Counted from the first letter of the stretch, positions 1 to 6,750 are shown. The stretch is 8,672 nt of DNA from Methanoregulaceae archaeon (GCA_025453715.1 JALOPT010000055.1:1-8672), one strand, 5' to 3'. Program-made: numbers and translations. Notes: generated by a model from the sequence alone, not told the origin.

Positions 1-669
1 TTAATAATCAACCGTGAGCTTTATAAAGTCAAATTTGACCTTGATGTGGAAAGCGATGCAGAAGAAATCGCCTACCAGATTGGAGTAATTACCCGGGAAG
101 GGGCCCGCCGCGTGATCGATTACTCCTTTGATCTTGCCGAGAGACGAAAGAAAAAATTAACTTCAGTTGACAAGGCAAACGTGTTGTCAGATATCTACGG
201 CCTCTGGCGGGATGTATTCCTTGATCGGGCATCCAAACACCCCGGTGTCACAACTGAATTTAATTTTGTTGATGCAATTACGATGTGGTTTGTTAAGAAC
301 CCTGAATGGTTTGATGTTGTCGTCACCCCTAACATGTTTGGCGATATCATCACCGATCTCGGTGCAATGATACAGGGAGGTCTTGGTCTTGCACCGGGAG
401 GTAATATCAATCCTGAAGGGACTTCGATGTTTGAACCGATTCACGGGTCTGCTCCAAAGTACAAGGGGTTAGGGGTTGCGAACCCGATGGCTACTATCTG
501 GGCGGGCTCAATGCTCCTCGATCATATAGGAGAGAGAGATGCTGCAGGGGCAATTGTAAAAGCCATAGAAAAATGCATTCTTGCCGGAAATGTTACAAAA
601 GATATGGGGGGGCAGTTGGGAACCGCCGGGGTTGGGGATGCAATTGCAGAAATTATTTTAAAGACCTGA
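1..669 (+). CDS. Isopropylmalate/isocitrate dehydrogenase family protein, 5'-truncated by window
   Basis: This is a cytoplasmic NAD(P)-dependent beta-decarboxylating dehydrogenase, which oxidises a malate-type 2-hydroxy acid and decarboxylates it. The frame is open to base 1, so the N-terminus (with the ENTE substrate loop) lies outside; 222 residues remain. Visible landmarks in window numbering are the catalytic lysine K58 in SVDKANVL, D91 in FVDAI, and the metal aspartates D115 and D119 in [10 protein letters not shown]. The cofactor loop is HGSAPKYKG (148-156), followed by VANP. K153-Y154 match the Lys-Tyr pair that favours NADP in bacterial isocitrate dehydrogenase, whereas classical NAD-dependent LeuB has Asp after GSAP; this points to NADP but is inference. 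In methanogens the candidates are LeuB, the homoisocitrate-type AksF of coenzyme B synthesis, or isocitrate dehydrogenase, and the fragment cannot decide between them. The gene is convergent with the next one and ends 13 nt before a T8 tract. Confidence 0.9.
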   Translation, partial: LIINRELYKVKFDLDVESDAEEIAYQIGVITREGARRVIDYSFDLAERRKKKLTSVDKANVLSDIYGLWRDVFLDRASKHPGVTTEFNFVDAITMWFVKNPEWFDVVVTPNMFGDIITDLGAMIQGGLGLAPGGNINPEGTSMFEPIHGSAPKYKGLGVANPMATIWAGSMLLDHIGERDAAGAIVKAIEKCILAGNVTKDMGGQLGTAGVGDAIAEIILKT

Positions 670-682
670 ATTTCCAGTACAA

Positions 683-690
683 TTTTTTTT
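683..690 (+). terminator. T8 tract after the dehydrogenase gene
   Basis: A run of eight T starts 13 nt after the TGA stop of the dehydrogenase, in the short gap between two convergent genes. Archaeal RNA polymerase commonly terminates at T-rich tracts without a strong hairpin. I see no convincing stem upstream. Confidence 0.45.
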
Positions 691-715
691 ACCGTCCAAT
701 CGGGTATTTCCAGAT

Positions 716-1144
716 TTACGTGGCATGCACCGGAATTGTCTGCTGGCCCTGTGCAATTTTTCTTCCCCTGATATCCCAAACAGAGGTGGGCTCCGGTATC
801 TCTCCTACTGATGCATATACACCCCGCCTTGAAAGAGCCGATACCAGTGAATCAAGAGCGACCGTATATCTTCCACCTTCGACAAGTTCAATGTTTAATG
901 CCTTTCCGGAGCGCGAGACCCGGGCAAGTCCTGCGATTCCACCCAGGTATTGTTGCCAGTTCTGGAACACCCGTTCAACCCGTGCAGGCTGGTGTCCATA
1001 CAGGGCCTCTTTCAATTCATCAAGCCTTATCGCGTATTTTATCCCGTGAATATTCAAATCAGCAATCTGTTTTGGCATCCCTTCATCATCAAGCGCTGCG
1101 TATCCATTCTGCTGAACATATCCCGCTTTTGAAATTATGGTCAT
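716..1144 (-). CDS. Uncharacterised 142-residue protein with internal two-fold repeat
   Basis: I do not recognise this protein. It has no signal peptide, no membrane segment and no cysteine, so it is probably cytosolic and not an Fe-S protein. Two stretches resemble each other: residues 14-50 end in YAIRLDELKEAL and residues 72-108 end in YTVALDSLVSAL. Both share the pattern G-x-A-x4-G near the start and Y-x-[IV]-x-L-D-x-L-x2-A-L near the end, which suggests an internal duplication of a small beta-beta-alpha unit. The C-terminus is Gln- and Pro-containing and looks loose. The ATG at 1144 fits a TATA box about 39 nt upstream; there is no clear Shine-Dalgarno. It follows the nitrogenase-like genes on the same strand but has its own promoter, so membership of that operon is doubtful. 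The coherent repeat and the promoter support a real gene; the function is unknown. Confidence 0.7.
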   Translation of the reverse strand: MTIISKAGYVQQNGYAALDDEGMPKQIADLNIHGIKYAIRLDELKEALYGHQPARVERVFQNWQQYLGGIAGLARVSRSGKALNIELVEGGRYTVALDSLVSALSRRGVYASVGEIPEPTSVWDIRGRKIAQGQQTIPVHAT

Positions 1145-1177
1145 TTCATCTGCCAGATATCCACTCTTAAAATTGCG

Positions 1178-1187
1178 GTATATAAAG
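1178..1187 (-). promoter_or_regulatory. TATA box for the 142-residue protein
   Basis: Read on the minus strand this is CTTTATATAC, close to the archaeal TATA consensus. Its centre near 1183 predicts a transcript start around 1156-1158, giving a leader of about 12 nt before the ATG at 1144. Confidence 0.55.
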
Positions 1188-1209
1188 TCTCGATATGCGC
1201 GGGGTGAAA

Positions 1210-1258
1210 GTAATAGAAACCAGAAACCAAAGGAAAACCGGTAAGCAGGGTTAACCTG
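1210..1258 (-). terminator. Possible terminator after the NifK-like gene
   Basis: Starting about 8 nt after the TAG of the NifK-like gene, the minus strand reads CAGG-TTAAC-CCTG (1246-1258), a 4-bp GC-rich stem with a 5-nt loop. It is followed by a pyrimidine-rich stretch with several short T runs. The stem is short, so this is only a candidate for ending the operon transcript. Confidence 0.3.
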
Positions 1259-1266
1259 ACATCAGA

Positions 1267-2415
1267 CTATTTTCCTGATTGCTGGCGATCCATACAGGCA
1301 TTGAGGACATCCTCCATGAATGAAAGTTCCCCTTCTGTACCTGCGAGTGGTTTGGATGAAAGACGGAACTCCCCACGAATCGGGGGGGTCAGCCCTACAA
1401 ATGCGGCATCTCCGGCAACCGATCGCTCAAAGGTGGACCCGAGGACCAGGTCAGGTTGATGGTTACGGATTGCTGATTCGATTACTGCAAGGGAAGTAAC
1501 TTTTTCATTATTCATACATGATCTGGCAGGATCATTTCTTGACCCGCAAAACAAAATATCCGCATCAAGGTAGTGTTTTAAGGTTGCTGCTGCAAATCCG
1601 GAATATGAACAGGTCGAGAAAATTGTTACCGCAGGTGGGTTAAACCGTTTCAGGTACTTATCCGCAGCTTTTGTTATCCGTTCTTCAACAGCGAGGAGCT
1701 CGATTTCAATTCTGCTGGTATCCGTATTACAAAATGTTTCAGCCAGCACAGTCACCGTTTTTCGTATAGAATTCAGTCCCAGGAGAGAGCCCAGCTGGTG
1801 CCCATATCCTGTACAGAGGTCCGGGTTTACGGTGATTGAAAAATCCGCTGTCCTAGCGAGTGACTGGTATGAGTCATGGCAGAATATTGTACCGACCGGA
1901 ATACCCATAAGCTGAAGCAGACGTTCTGCTTCACGCTGGTTACCCCGGGCAAACGGATCGATAAGATTTATACCTTCAATATTAACCCCTTCTGCATTTT
2001 TCTCCATGCAAACCGGCAGGTCCTTTACAGCAGCGAGGTACCCCGATTCAAAGTCACCAGTATATCCGGGACTATCGACAAAGATGATATTAAACTCTGA
2101 GAGAATGTCCCGGATATCCTCACCAAGAATAGAGGGGACACATGAATTGACCACTGCGACCTTTTTATAGTCCGGTGAAAGTTCATGAACTAACCCGATA
2201 AGACGTTCGCTTGACCCGAAGATCACTTCCTGCTCGACCAGGAATGTACTGTGGAGATCATTATGCAACAATGTTGCCGGGTAAAAATAACAACCACTCG
2301 AACCATGAATTATAACGGCTATCCCAGAAAACCCTGATAGTGCCGTAACCGCCCCGGTAAGTGCACATGGCCAGACCGGATTTAAACAGCCCTGCAAGCC
2401 AGTGCCCTCCTCCAC
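1267..2415 (-). CDS. NifK-like nitrogenase component 1 subunit
   Basis: This is one half of a nitrogenase-like component-1 pair (oxidoreductase/nitrogenase component 1 family), expected to form a D/K heterodimer receiving electrons from the upstream NifH-like protein. At 382 residues it is shorter than NifK (about 520). With the GTG start, C17 (CALTGA), C42 (HGSSGC) and C92 (NSCVPS) align with the three P-cluster-type cysteines of the family. C10 is an extra cysteine close to C17. GYTGDF at 117-122 parallels GGDF in the D partner. A third Rossmann-like domain is present (PAVTIFSTCSY near 261-271, PDLVLGSTFE near 321-330) and is complete, unlike in D. The GTG start overlaps the D gene by 34 nt with AAGGAT upstream. 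A TTG at 2397, preceded by GGAGGAGGG, is a serious alternative start. The substrate is unknown. Confidence 0.87.
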   Translation of the reverse strand: MEEGTGLQGCLNPVWPCALTGAVTALSGFSGIAVIIHGSSGCYFYPATLLHNDLHSTFLVEQEVIFGSSERLIGLVHELSPDYKKVAVVNSCVPSILGEDIRDILSEFNIIFVDSPGYTGDFESGYLAAVKDLPVCMEKNAEGVNIEGINLIDPFARGNQREAERLLQLMGIPVGTIFCHDSYQSLARTADFSITVNPDLCTGYGHQLGSLLGLNSIRKTVTVLAETFCNTDTSRIEIELLAVEERITKAADKYLKRFNPPAVTIFSTCSYSGFAAATLKHYLDADILFCGSRNDPARSCMNNEKVTSLAVIESAIRNHQPDLVLGSTFERSVAGDAAFVGLTPPIRGEFRLSSKPLAGTEGELSFMEDVLNACMDRQQSGK

Positions 2416-3449
2416 AGGTGCAGCATCCTTTTCATACCACCCGTACCAACCGGAAAAGGATATGGTACCGGTAACACGGTCCCGTCGTGTGATTCTAATA
2501 TCCCGATTGCATGAAAAATCTCTTTTACAAGCGGGTATTCCGGCCCCCCTGCCGGAATTTTCAATTTAACACGGGAGCCCCGGAGATCTGAAAACTCCTC
2601 AAGTACCTCTTTCTGGTATTTTTTTTCTATTCCGAGAGCCTTTTCCGGCTTGGAGCCTGATAAGGTAGCGACATCCCTGATAAAAGATATTGTCCCGCTG
2701 ATACCAAGTGGAAATGAATTGACAAACGGTGTACTAAATGCATCCTGCAGGTGAGAGCCGACAGCGGATAATGCAGGTTCTCTCAAAATATTTACCGATG
2801 CAAAAGGGAGGCGGTCTATATCGGAGCGGGTGATATCGTGGGCAAAACGTAGATTGATGGTAAGGTCAAGAAGGGAGACCAGGCGCTTAATCTCTACAAA
2901 GTTTTCATGCACCTCGTATTCGAGGTTTTTTTCTCCTATGAGGTTAACGGAACCGGAACTTTCCGGATTATATTCCCGGGACCGAATAACGGGATATGCA
3001 AGATTAGAGACTGCGATCAGGGCACGGCAAAAACCCATTTCAAAATCTCCTCCTAAAAAGCCCCCTGTAGGGACCAGGCATACAGGTACTCCTGCATTCT
3101 GGGTTACGGCAAGTACATCATCGCCGATTGTCTCGGTGATACATGTAGAGAGAACAAAAATAATTCCGGGATCCCCGGATGCTGCTTCAATGATCACCTT
3201 CATGAGCGCTTCCTCCCCCCCGAATATCACATCATGTTCTGACATGCCCGATGAGATCACACTCGGGATGACCATGCAGTCGTTGTCGAGGATTGTCGCA
3301 TGAAGAAGTGAAAAATTGTGATGTGCACAACCCGGGGGACCATGAATTATCGTAACGGAGTCCTTGATCCCCGTAGTGACAGCAAGCGCCCCTGTCAGGG
3401 TGCAGCCACCGGTTCTAGATGTACTCAAAGGCAAGGGATTCAAGATCAT
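2382..3449 (-). CDS. NifD-like nitrogenase component 1 subunit, short C-terminus
   Basis: This is the partner component-1 subunit, 355 residues from the ATG at 3449. The frame stays open upstream to 3545, but there it only overlaps the end of the H gene, and ATG-3449 puts 15 residues before the first conserved cysteine. C16 (GGCTLTGA), C41 (HGPPGC) and C103 ([12 protein letters not shown]) have spacings of 25 and 62, close to NifD C62/C88/C154, so an interfacial Fe-S cluster shared with K is likely. No cysteine occurs between 141 and 352, so there is no counterpart of the FeMo-cofactor ligand NifD C275. The third domain begins ([14 protein letters not shown], 292-305) but stops about 50 residues later, roughly 60-70 residues short of the matching point in K. 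The tail is basic ([11 protein letters not shown]). The gene overlaps H by 35 nt and K by 34 nt, which implies translational coupling. It could be a natural short form or a truncated gene. Confidence 0.87.
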   Translation of the reverse strand: MILNPLPLSTSRTGGCTLTGALAVTTGIKDSVTIIHGPPGCAHHNFSLLHATILDNDCMVIPSVISSGMSEHDVIFGGEEALMKVIIEAASGDPGIIFVLSTCITETIGDDVLAVTQNAGVPVCLVPTGGFLGGDFEMGFCRALIAVSNLAYPVIRSREYNPESSGSVNLIGEKNLEYEVHENFVEIKRLVSLLDLTINLRFAHDITRSDIDRLPFASVNILREPALSAVGSHLQDAFSTPFVNSFPLGISGTISFIRDVATLSGSKPEKALGIEKKYQKEVLEEFSDLRGSRVKLKIPAGGPEYPLVKEIFHAIGILESHDGTVLPVPYPFPVGTGGMKRMLHLWRRALACRAV

Positions 3450-4227
3450 CGGTATCCAGCGGGTTAGGAATTGTAAATTGTTCATTGGTCGCAACAATCC
3501 CTGCCAATGACCGGTATACCTCTGCCTGGGGAGAACCTGGCGCATATTCGATCACCGTTTTTTTATGAAGTTCGGCAAGCTGGACAGTCCTGTCACGGGG
3601 GATGAAATGGATGAGGCGACTGTTGATCCTTCGGGAAAATTCGAGTACGAGTTCCTCTTCTTTTTCCAGGTTCTTTGAATTGCAAATGACACCTGCAAGA
3701 CGGCACCGGTTCTTCGCCCTCAGGGACAGCCGTTTGATAGCCTTGCAGATATTATTTGCCGCGTATAGTGACATCAGTTCCCCTGATGTAACAAGATAAA
3801 CTTCCTGCGCATAACCTTCACGCATCGGCATGGCAAACCCACCGCATACCACGTCTCCCAGCACATCGTAAACAATAATATCACCTTTCAATGCCCCCAG
3901 GCGTTCCAGGATCTGGAAGGTAGCAATAATCCCCCGTCCGGCACATCCGACACCAGGCTCCGGTCCCCCGGCTTCAACACACCGGACCCCCTTGTATCCA
4001 GTGAACATGATATCTTCCAGCCTGACATCTGCATCACCCTCTGCCCTGACATAGTCCATTACTGTTGGGATGAACCGGCCCTGCATCAGCATCCGTGTAC
4101 TGTCACGCTTTGGGTCACACCCAATCTGGAGAATATCGAGACCCTTCTCTGCGAGCGCTGCAGACAGATTAGCCGATGTGGTGGACTTGCCGATCCCACC
4201 CTTTCCGTACAGGGCGATCTGCTTCAT
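3415..4227 (-). CDS. NifH-like Fe protein (nitrogenase-type ATP-dependent reductase)
   Basis: This is a 270-residue homodimeric [4Fe-4S] ATPase that passes electrons to the D/K partner with MgATP hydrolysis. Motifs: P-loop GKGGIGKST (8-16), the DPKxDST loop at 38-44 with Arg at position 41 where NifH has Ala, [13 protein letters not shown] (87-99) with cluster ligand C95, and [15 protein letters not shown] (120-134) with ligand C128. R98 occupies the position that is ADP-ribosylated in classical NifH. The ATG at 4227 starts directly before the P-loop sheet; the frame extends to 4380, but that part is unlike the family. No Shine-Dalgarno is visible. H and D overlap, so the nifI1/nifI2 regulators that separate nifH from nifD in methanogen nif operons are absent. 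The protein could resemble CfbC of F430 synthesis, but its partner is a D/K pair rather than CfbD. Confidence 0.93.
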   Translation of the reverse strand: MKQIALYGKGGIGKSTTSANLSAALAEKGLDILQIGCDPKRDSTRMLMQGRFIPTVMDYVRAEGDADVRLEDIMFTGYKGVRCVEAGGPEPGVGCAGRGIIATFQILERLGALKGDIIVYDVLGDVVCGGFAMPMREGYAQEVYLVTSGELMSLYAANNICKAIKRLSLRAKNRCRLAGVICNSKNLEKEEELVLEFSRRINSRLIHFIPRDRTVQLAELHKKTVIEYAPGSPQAEVYRSLAGIVATNEQFTIPNPLDTDDLESLAFEYI

Positions 4228-4321
4228 TGGTCTAACAGGTTGGACTGTGAGGTTATTCAATTTTCTGATGTTAAAGTAAAAAGAATTGATTTCCAGTGAA
4301 ACCCAATCTGAAGAATTGGAG

Positions 4322-4345
4322 AAAATAAAAAAATAGTGAACTATT
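4322..4345 (-). terminator. Hairpin plus T tract between FprA and NifH-like genes
   Basis: On the minus strand the perfect inverted repeat AATAGTTCACTATT (4332-4345) runs straight into T7-A-T4 (4322-4333). It lies 32-55 nt after the FprA stop and about 95 nt before the H start. It looks like an intrinsic terminator or attenuator that would lower readthrough from rubredoxin-FprA into HDK. The palindrome could equally be a repressor operator. No strong TATA box for H is visible in the rest of the gap (4228-4321); CTTTTTACTTTAA about 45-55 nt before the ATG is the best weak candidate. Confidence 0.4.
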
Positions 4346-4376
4346 CCAGAGATATTAGAATAATTTCTCCTGCAAA

Positions 4377-5582
4377 TCAAGCAGGTAACAGCCCAATATC
4401 TTTGTGTTTTTGAGCAATTTCATCTGCAAGACGGTCGAGATCCTTTATACATGCTTCTCCTGGGAGCCCCCTGACGAGCACCGGTTCGAGCAGATCTGGC
4501 TTGAGGTGGGTCATCATGGATTTCAACACATCAATCGTCTTACCACCCCATCCATAAGAACCTACTACCGAAGCAAATTTCACCTTGGGGTGGAGCATAT
4601 TCGCGAGGTAGGTCGCATAAATAATCTGCGGGTGCGGGCCGAAAAGGACGGTAGGGGTTGCAATAATGATCGTTGCAGCATCCACCAGTGACATTGCTAG
4701 AATGCCCGTGTCGGTAACCGTCATATCAAAGGGTTTTACCGTAATACCTCGTTCTATTAATGCACGGGTCAGGTGTTCTACCATCTTCCGCGTACTGCCA
4801 TGCATCGATACGTAGGGGATCACTACTTCATTTTTTACCGAGTCGGATATCCAGTCATGGTATGCATTGAGAATAAATTCAGGGTTATTATAAACCGGAC
4901 CATGGCTCGGTGCTATAATTTCAATGGCGAGCTCTCCAATTTTTTCCATGTGACCCTTGATGCTGGACCGGAATGGCATCATGATTTCTGCATAATACCG
5001 CTTTGCTGCAATGTAGCTGATTTTTTCATCGTTTATGAACAGGTCACTGCACGCATAATGCGTCCCGAAAAGGTCACATGAAAAAAGGACCCGGTCTTCC
5101 CTGAGGTACGTGAGCATTGTTTCAGGCCAGTGTACCCATGGCGCCACGATAAATTCGAGGGTCTTATTCCCAAGGGAGATAGTTTCACGGTCTTTTATCA
5201 GGATAAACCGATCTTCTTCAAGATCGAAATGGTGTAAGAGGAGATCTTTACACTTCTCATTCGTCACCACCCTGGACGACGGAAACAACTCGAGAACCAT
5301 CGGAAGGGAACCGGCATGGTCCTGTTCAGCGTGATTAATTATTACATAGTCTATTGAGTCAATGCCAAGACGAACCAGGTCACTTACCAGGTCCAGCTCC
5401 TTAGTAGGATCGACCGTATCAATTAGTGCAGTCTTATGACTCCCCTTTATAATATAGGCATTATAACTTGTCCCGTCGGGAAGAGGAATAAGCGAGTCAA
5501 AAAGACGCCGGTCAAAATCGAGAGCGGCAATTGAGTAACAGTCCGGAATTAAAGTTCTGATAACCATTATTGCACTTTCCAT
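4377..5582 (-). CDS. fprA: A-type flavoprotein FprA (flavodiiron protein, likely F420H2 oxidase)
   Basis: This is a cytoplasmic flavodiiron protein that reduces O2 to water; in methanogens the characterised FprA uses F420H2 directly, while bacterial relatives take electrons from rubredoxin. It has 401 residues, the usual length. The N-terminal metallo-beta-lactamase-like domain carries the full diiron set: H84-x-E86-x-D88-H89, H151 (in VHWPETM), D170 and H227 (SHGPVY), with family spacing. The C-terminal flavodoxin domain starts near 253, with the FMN phosphate loop SMHGSTRKM (259-267; His replaces the more usual Tyr) and a second FMN loop at GSYGWGG (341-347). The ATG at 5582 overlaps the rubredoxin stop as TAATG. 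An ATG at 5567 preceded by GGAAAG is an alternative. The frame reaches 5627, but that extension would lie inside rubredoxin. Confidence 0.92.
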   Translation of the reverse strand: MESAIMVIRTLIPDCYSIAALDFDRRLFDSLIPLPDGTSYNAYIIKGSHKTALIDTVDPTKELDLVSDLVRLGIDSIDYVIINHAEQDHAGSLPMVLELFPSSRVVTNEKCKDLLLHHFDLEEDRFILIKDRETISLGNKTLEFIVAPWVHWPETMLTYLREDRVLFSCDLFGTHYACSDLFINDEKISYIAAKRYYAEIMMPFRSSIKGHMEKIGELAIEIIAPSHGPVYNNPEFILNAYHDWISDSVKNEVVIPYVSMHGSTRKMVEHLTRALIERGITVKPFDMTVTDTGILAMSLVDAATIIIATPTVLFGPHPQIIYATYLANMLHPKVKFASVVGSYGWGGKTIDVLKSMMTHLKPDLLEPVLVRGLPGEACIKDLDRLADEIAQKHKDIGLLPA

Positions 5583-5743
5583 TACATCATGGTAAACTTT
5601 TCTTTTGTTGACCCACAGACCTGACAATGCCAGCTTGCGGGTAGTGAAGTAAATGCTGTACCAGGCGGGATTCCTGTATCAGGATCTCCCTCTTGTGGGT
5701 CATAAACAAATCCGCACACCATACAAACATATTTTTCCATCAT
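5582..5743 (-). CDS. Rubredoxin
   Basis: This is a small cytoplasmic one-electron carrier with an Fe(Cys)4 site. The protein has 53 residues, typical for the family. The two ligand pairs are C7-x2-C10-G and C40-x2-C43-G, and the conserved EGDPDTGI and PPGTAF segments lie between them. Gln at position 41 replaces the Pro usual in CPVCG. The start at 5743 has GGAGAT (5753-5758) 9 nt upstream; ATG at 5764 is in frame but would place that site inside the gene, and ATG at 5740 is a near-equivalent start. It is translationally coupled to FprA by TAATG, which fits rubredoxin as its donor or as a carrier shared with the downstream nitrogenase-like reductase. Confidence 0.93.
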   Translation of the reverse strand: MMEKYVCMVCGFVYDPQEGDPDTGIPPGTAFTSLPASWHCQVCGSTKEKFTMM

Positions 5744-5810
5744 AATTTGTGTATCTCCAATCATTCGCTCAGGTGCGTCCTACAAGCATGCAGCTTTAGG
5801 TTATGATCAG

Positions 5811-5824
5811 GATAAAATAGTTTC
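5811..5824 (-). promoter_or_regulatory. Candidate promoter of the rubredoxin-FprA(-HDK) unit
   Basis: On the minus strand GGAAACTATTTTATC combines a purine-rich BRE-like part with a TATA-like part. It would start a transcript near 5790, leaving a leader of roughly 45-50 nt before the rubredoxin ATG. The match to TTTATATA is only partial. Confidence 0.3.
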
Positions 5825-5849
5825 CATTTTTTGGCATTTTCCCATAATA

Positions 5850-5869
5850 CCTGAATATGGGGCCTGAAT
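5850..5869. repeat. Short direct repeat CCTGAAT x2
   Basis: Two copies of CCTGAAT start 13 nt apart, upstream of the candidate rubredoxin promoter. Such spacing could be an activator or repressor site, but a 7-mer pair can arise by chance in 340 nt. Confidence 0.25.
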
Positions 5870-6054
5870 TTCTAATTTAATTTTATCTTTTATCGATTGA
5901 TTACTGAAAAATTGTGAAATTTGGACAGACAGGGATATTACATAAACTGTTTTATAATCCGGAGCAGGGAGTAAAAACTTATTTTCCCGGGATTCCTGCC
6001 TTATAGCGGGTTATAGAAAGGTGCGACAGGTAATGTGGCCCTAAATAATCCTGT

Positions 6055-6066
6055 TACTATATATTG
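6055..6066 (+). promoter_or_regulatory. TATA box upstream of the broken lipoprotein gene
   Basis: TACTATATATTG is a good archaeal TATA element. The predicted start near 6085 leaves a leader of about 20 nt before ATG 6107, which also has GGGGAT 4 nt upstream. The expression signals therefore look intact although the gene is broken. Confidence 0.5.
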
Positions 6067-6106
6067 GTTAAAAAAAGAATGAAAAGAAATGAACACGGGG
6101 ATTTAA

Positions 6107-6613
6107 ATGAATAGCAACCATTGGTCAGTTTTAATCGCAATACTCGTATTATTGACGTCAGGGTGAGCAAACATATCAGGCACCTCTAAAAATACCCCAG
6201 AACTCACCAAAACAGCAGATCTTTATGAATCACTTTCAATGTTTGACGGGTACCTGGAAAAAAGCACGCAGGACTGGAATATTAACAGCTCGTTCTGTGG
6301 ATCAGGTACCTGCAGGCAGCAGATCATCTCGGCTGATGGTGATACAATAGAAGTCACACTGACCAGGTACACTTCAGCTTCAGACGCAGAAACAGCCTTC
6401 AATTCTTTGAAAAAGGGACAGGGAGAACACTCAGTCAAAGAAGAAAAAATTGCAGATTCAGGATATGTGTAGTATATTGGAACAAGAAGGGAGAGTGGGT
6501 TTCTTTCCGGACAAATTATAGGTGTTGTTGATTACCAGCTGGCACAAGGGAATGCCAGCGGTAATTTGTCATCGAACCTCGCAACAACCCTTGCAAAAAT
6601 TTTAACAACGTAA
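6107..6613 (+). pseudogene. Broken secreted lipoprotein gene, two in-frame stops
   Basis: Reading from ATG 6107 gives one frame of 168 codons interrupted only by TGA at 6164-6166 and TAG at 6470-6472, ending with TAA at 6611-6613. The first 19 residues (MNSNHWSVLIAILVLLTSG) form a hydrophobic signal segment ending in LLTSG, and the TGA stands exactly where the lipobox cysteine should be (TGC or TGT to TGA). After it comes a Thr/Ser/Asn-rich exported-type domain with one cysteine pair (FCGSGTC) and an alpha/beta pattern. The TAG lies between GYV and YIGTR, where TGG (Trp) would be the easiest original codon. No frameshift is needed across 507 nt, so the damage is recent or the stops are sequencing errors. 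The longest single open piece is 6239-6472. I do not recognise the family; the original role was probably a surface-anchored protein. Confidence 0.75.
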
Positions 6614-6716
6614 TTTTTCATTACCTGTTACTCCTGTTTACGAAAAAATAATCTAAAATCAATACATTCGGGCTACCAACCATATTTTTCCATTTTACCT
6701 CCTGATGACTGAAGAT

Positions 6717-6729
6717 CACTTATAAATTG
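6717..6729 (+). promoter_or_regulatory. TATA box of the DUF2148-GHMP unit (leaderless)
   Basis: ACTTATAAATTG is centred about 27 nt before ATG 6751, the normal distance from TATA box to transcription start in archaea. The mRNA would then begin at or next to the ATG. The absence of a Shine-Dalgarno (upstream bases are CGCTACCTC) agrees with leaderless translation. Confidence 0.55.
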
Positions 6730-6750
6730 TCTTGGATCTGACGCTACCTC

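Larger units (their letters stand above)
5765..6106. other. Gene-free spacer between divergent units
   Basis: This 342-nt AT-rich stretch separates the minus-strand rubredoxin operon from the plus-strand broken lipoprotein gene. No reading frame in it looks coding. It holds the candidate rubredoxin promoter, a 7-nt direct repeat (5850-5869), a second TATA-like site on the plus strand (TTTTATAAT near 5950) with no close gene, and the TATA box near 6060. I looked for the NrpR-type nitrogen operator GGAA-N6-TTCC and did not see it. Confidence 0.6.

Noticed and set aside
573..1170. Plus-strand open frames across 573-1170
   Set aside because: They lie antisense to the 142-residue gene, have no promoter or ribosome site and no family resemblance; the minus-strand frame has a TATA box and repeat structure.
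2382..3545. N-terminal extension of the NifD-like protein to 3545
   Set aside because: The extra 32 residues lie inside the 3' end of the H gene, are rich in Arg/Trp/Gln and resemble an out-of-frame translation; ATG 3449 fits the family start.
1267..4227. A conventional nitrogenase (nifHDK) operon
   Set aside because: No nifI1/nifI2 between H and D, no nifE/nifN/nifB, component-1 subunits of only about 355-382 residues, and no cofactor cysteine in D.
1267..4227. CfbC/CfbD (Ni-sirohydrochlorin a,c-diamide reductive cyclase of F430 synthesis)
   Set aside because: CfbD is a single component-1 polypeptide with a different N-terminal motif (HGPxGCC type, from memory); here there are two distinct subunits starting [14 protein letters not shown] and CALTGA/HGSSGC. 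A phylogeny would settle it.
3415..4380. N-terminal extension of the NifH-like protein to 4380
   Set aside because: NifH proteins begin within a few residues of the P-loop strand; the 51 extra residues come from AT-rich intergenic sequence containing the hairpin.
5765..6106. Nitrogen-regulation operator GGAA-N6-TTCC (NrpR site) in the divergent spacer
   Set aside because: GGAA and TTCC occur separately, but I found no pair with the 6-nt spacing near either promoter.
6164..6472. Selenocysteine at TGA or pyrrolysine at TAG in the lipoprotein frame
   Set aside because: Two different recoded stops in one small lipoprotein is improbable, a Sec at the lipidation site has no precedent I know, and no decoding genes are in the window. 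Kept only as an alternative to a pseudogene.
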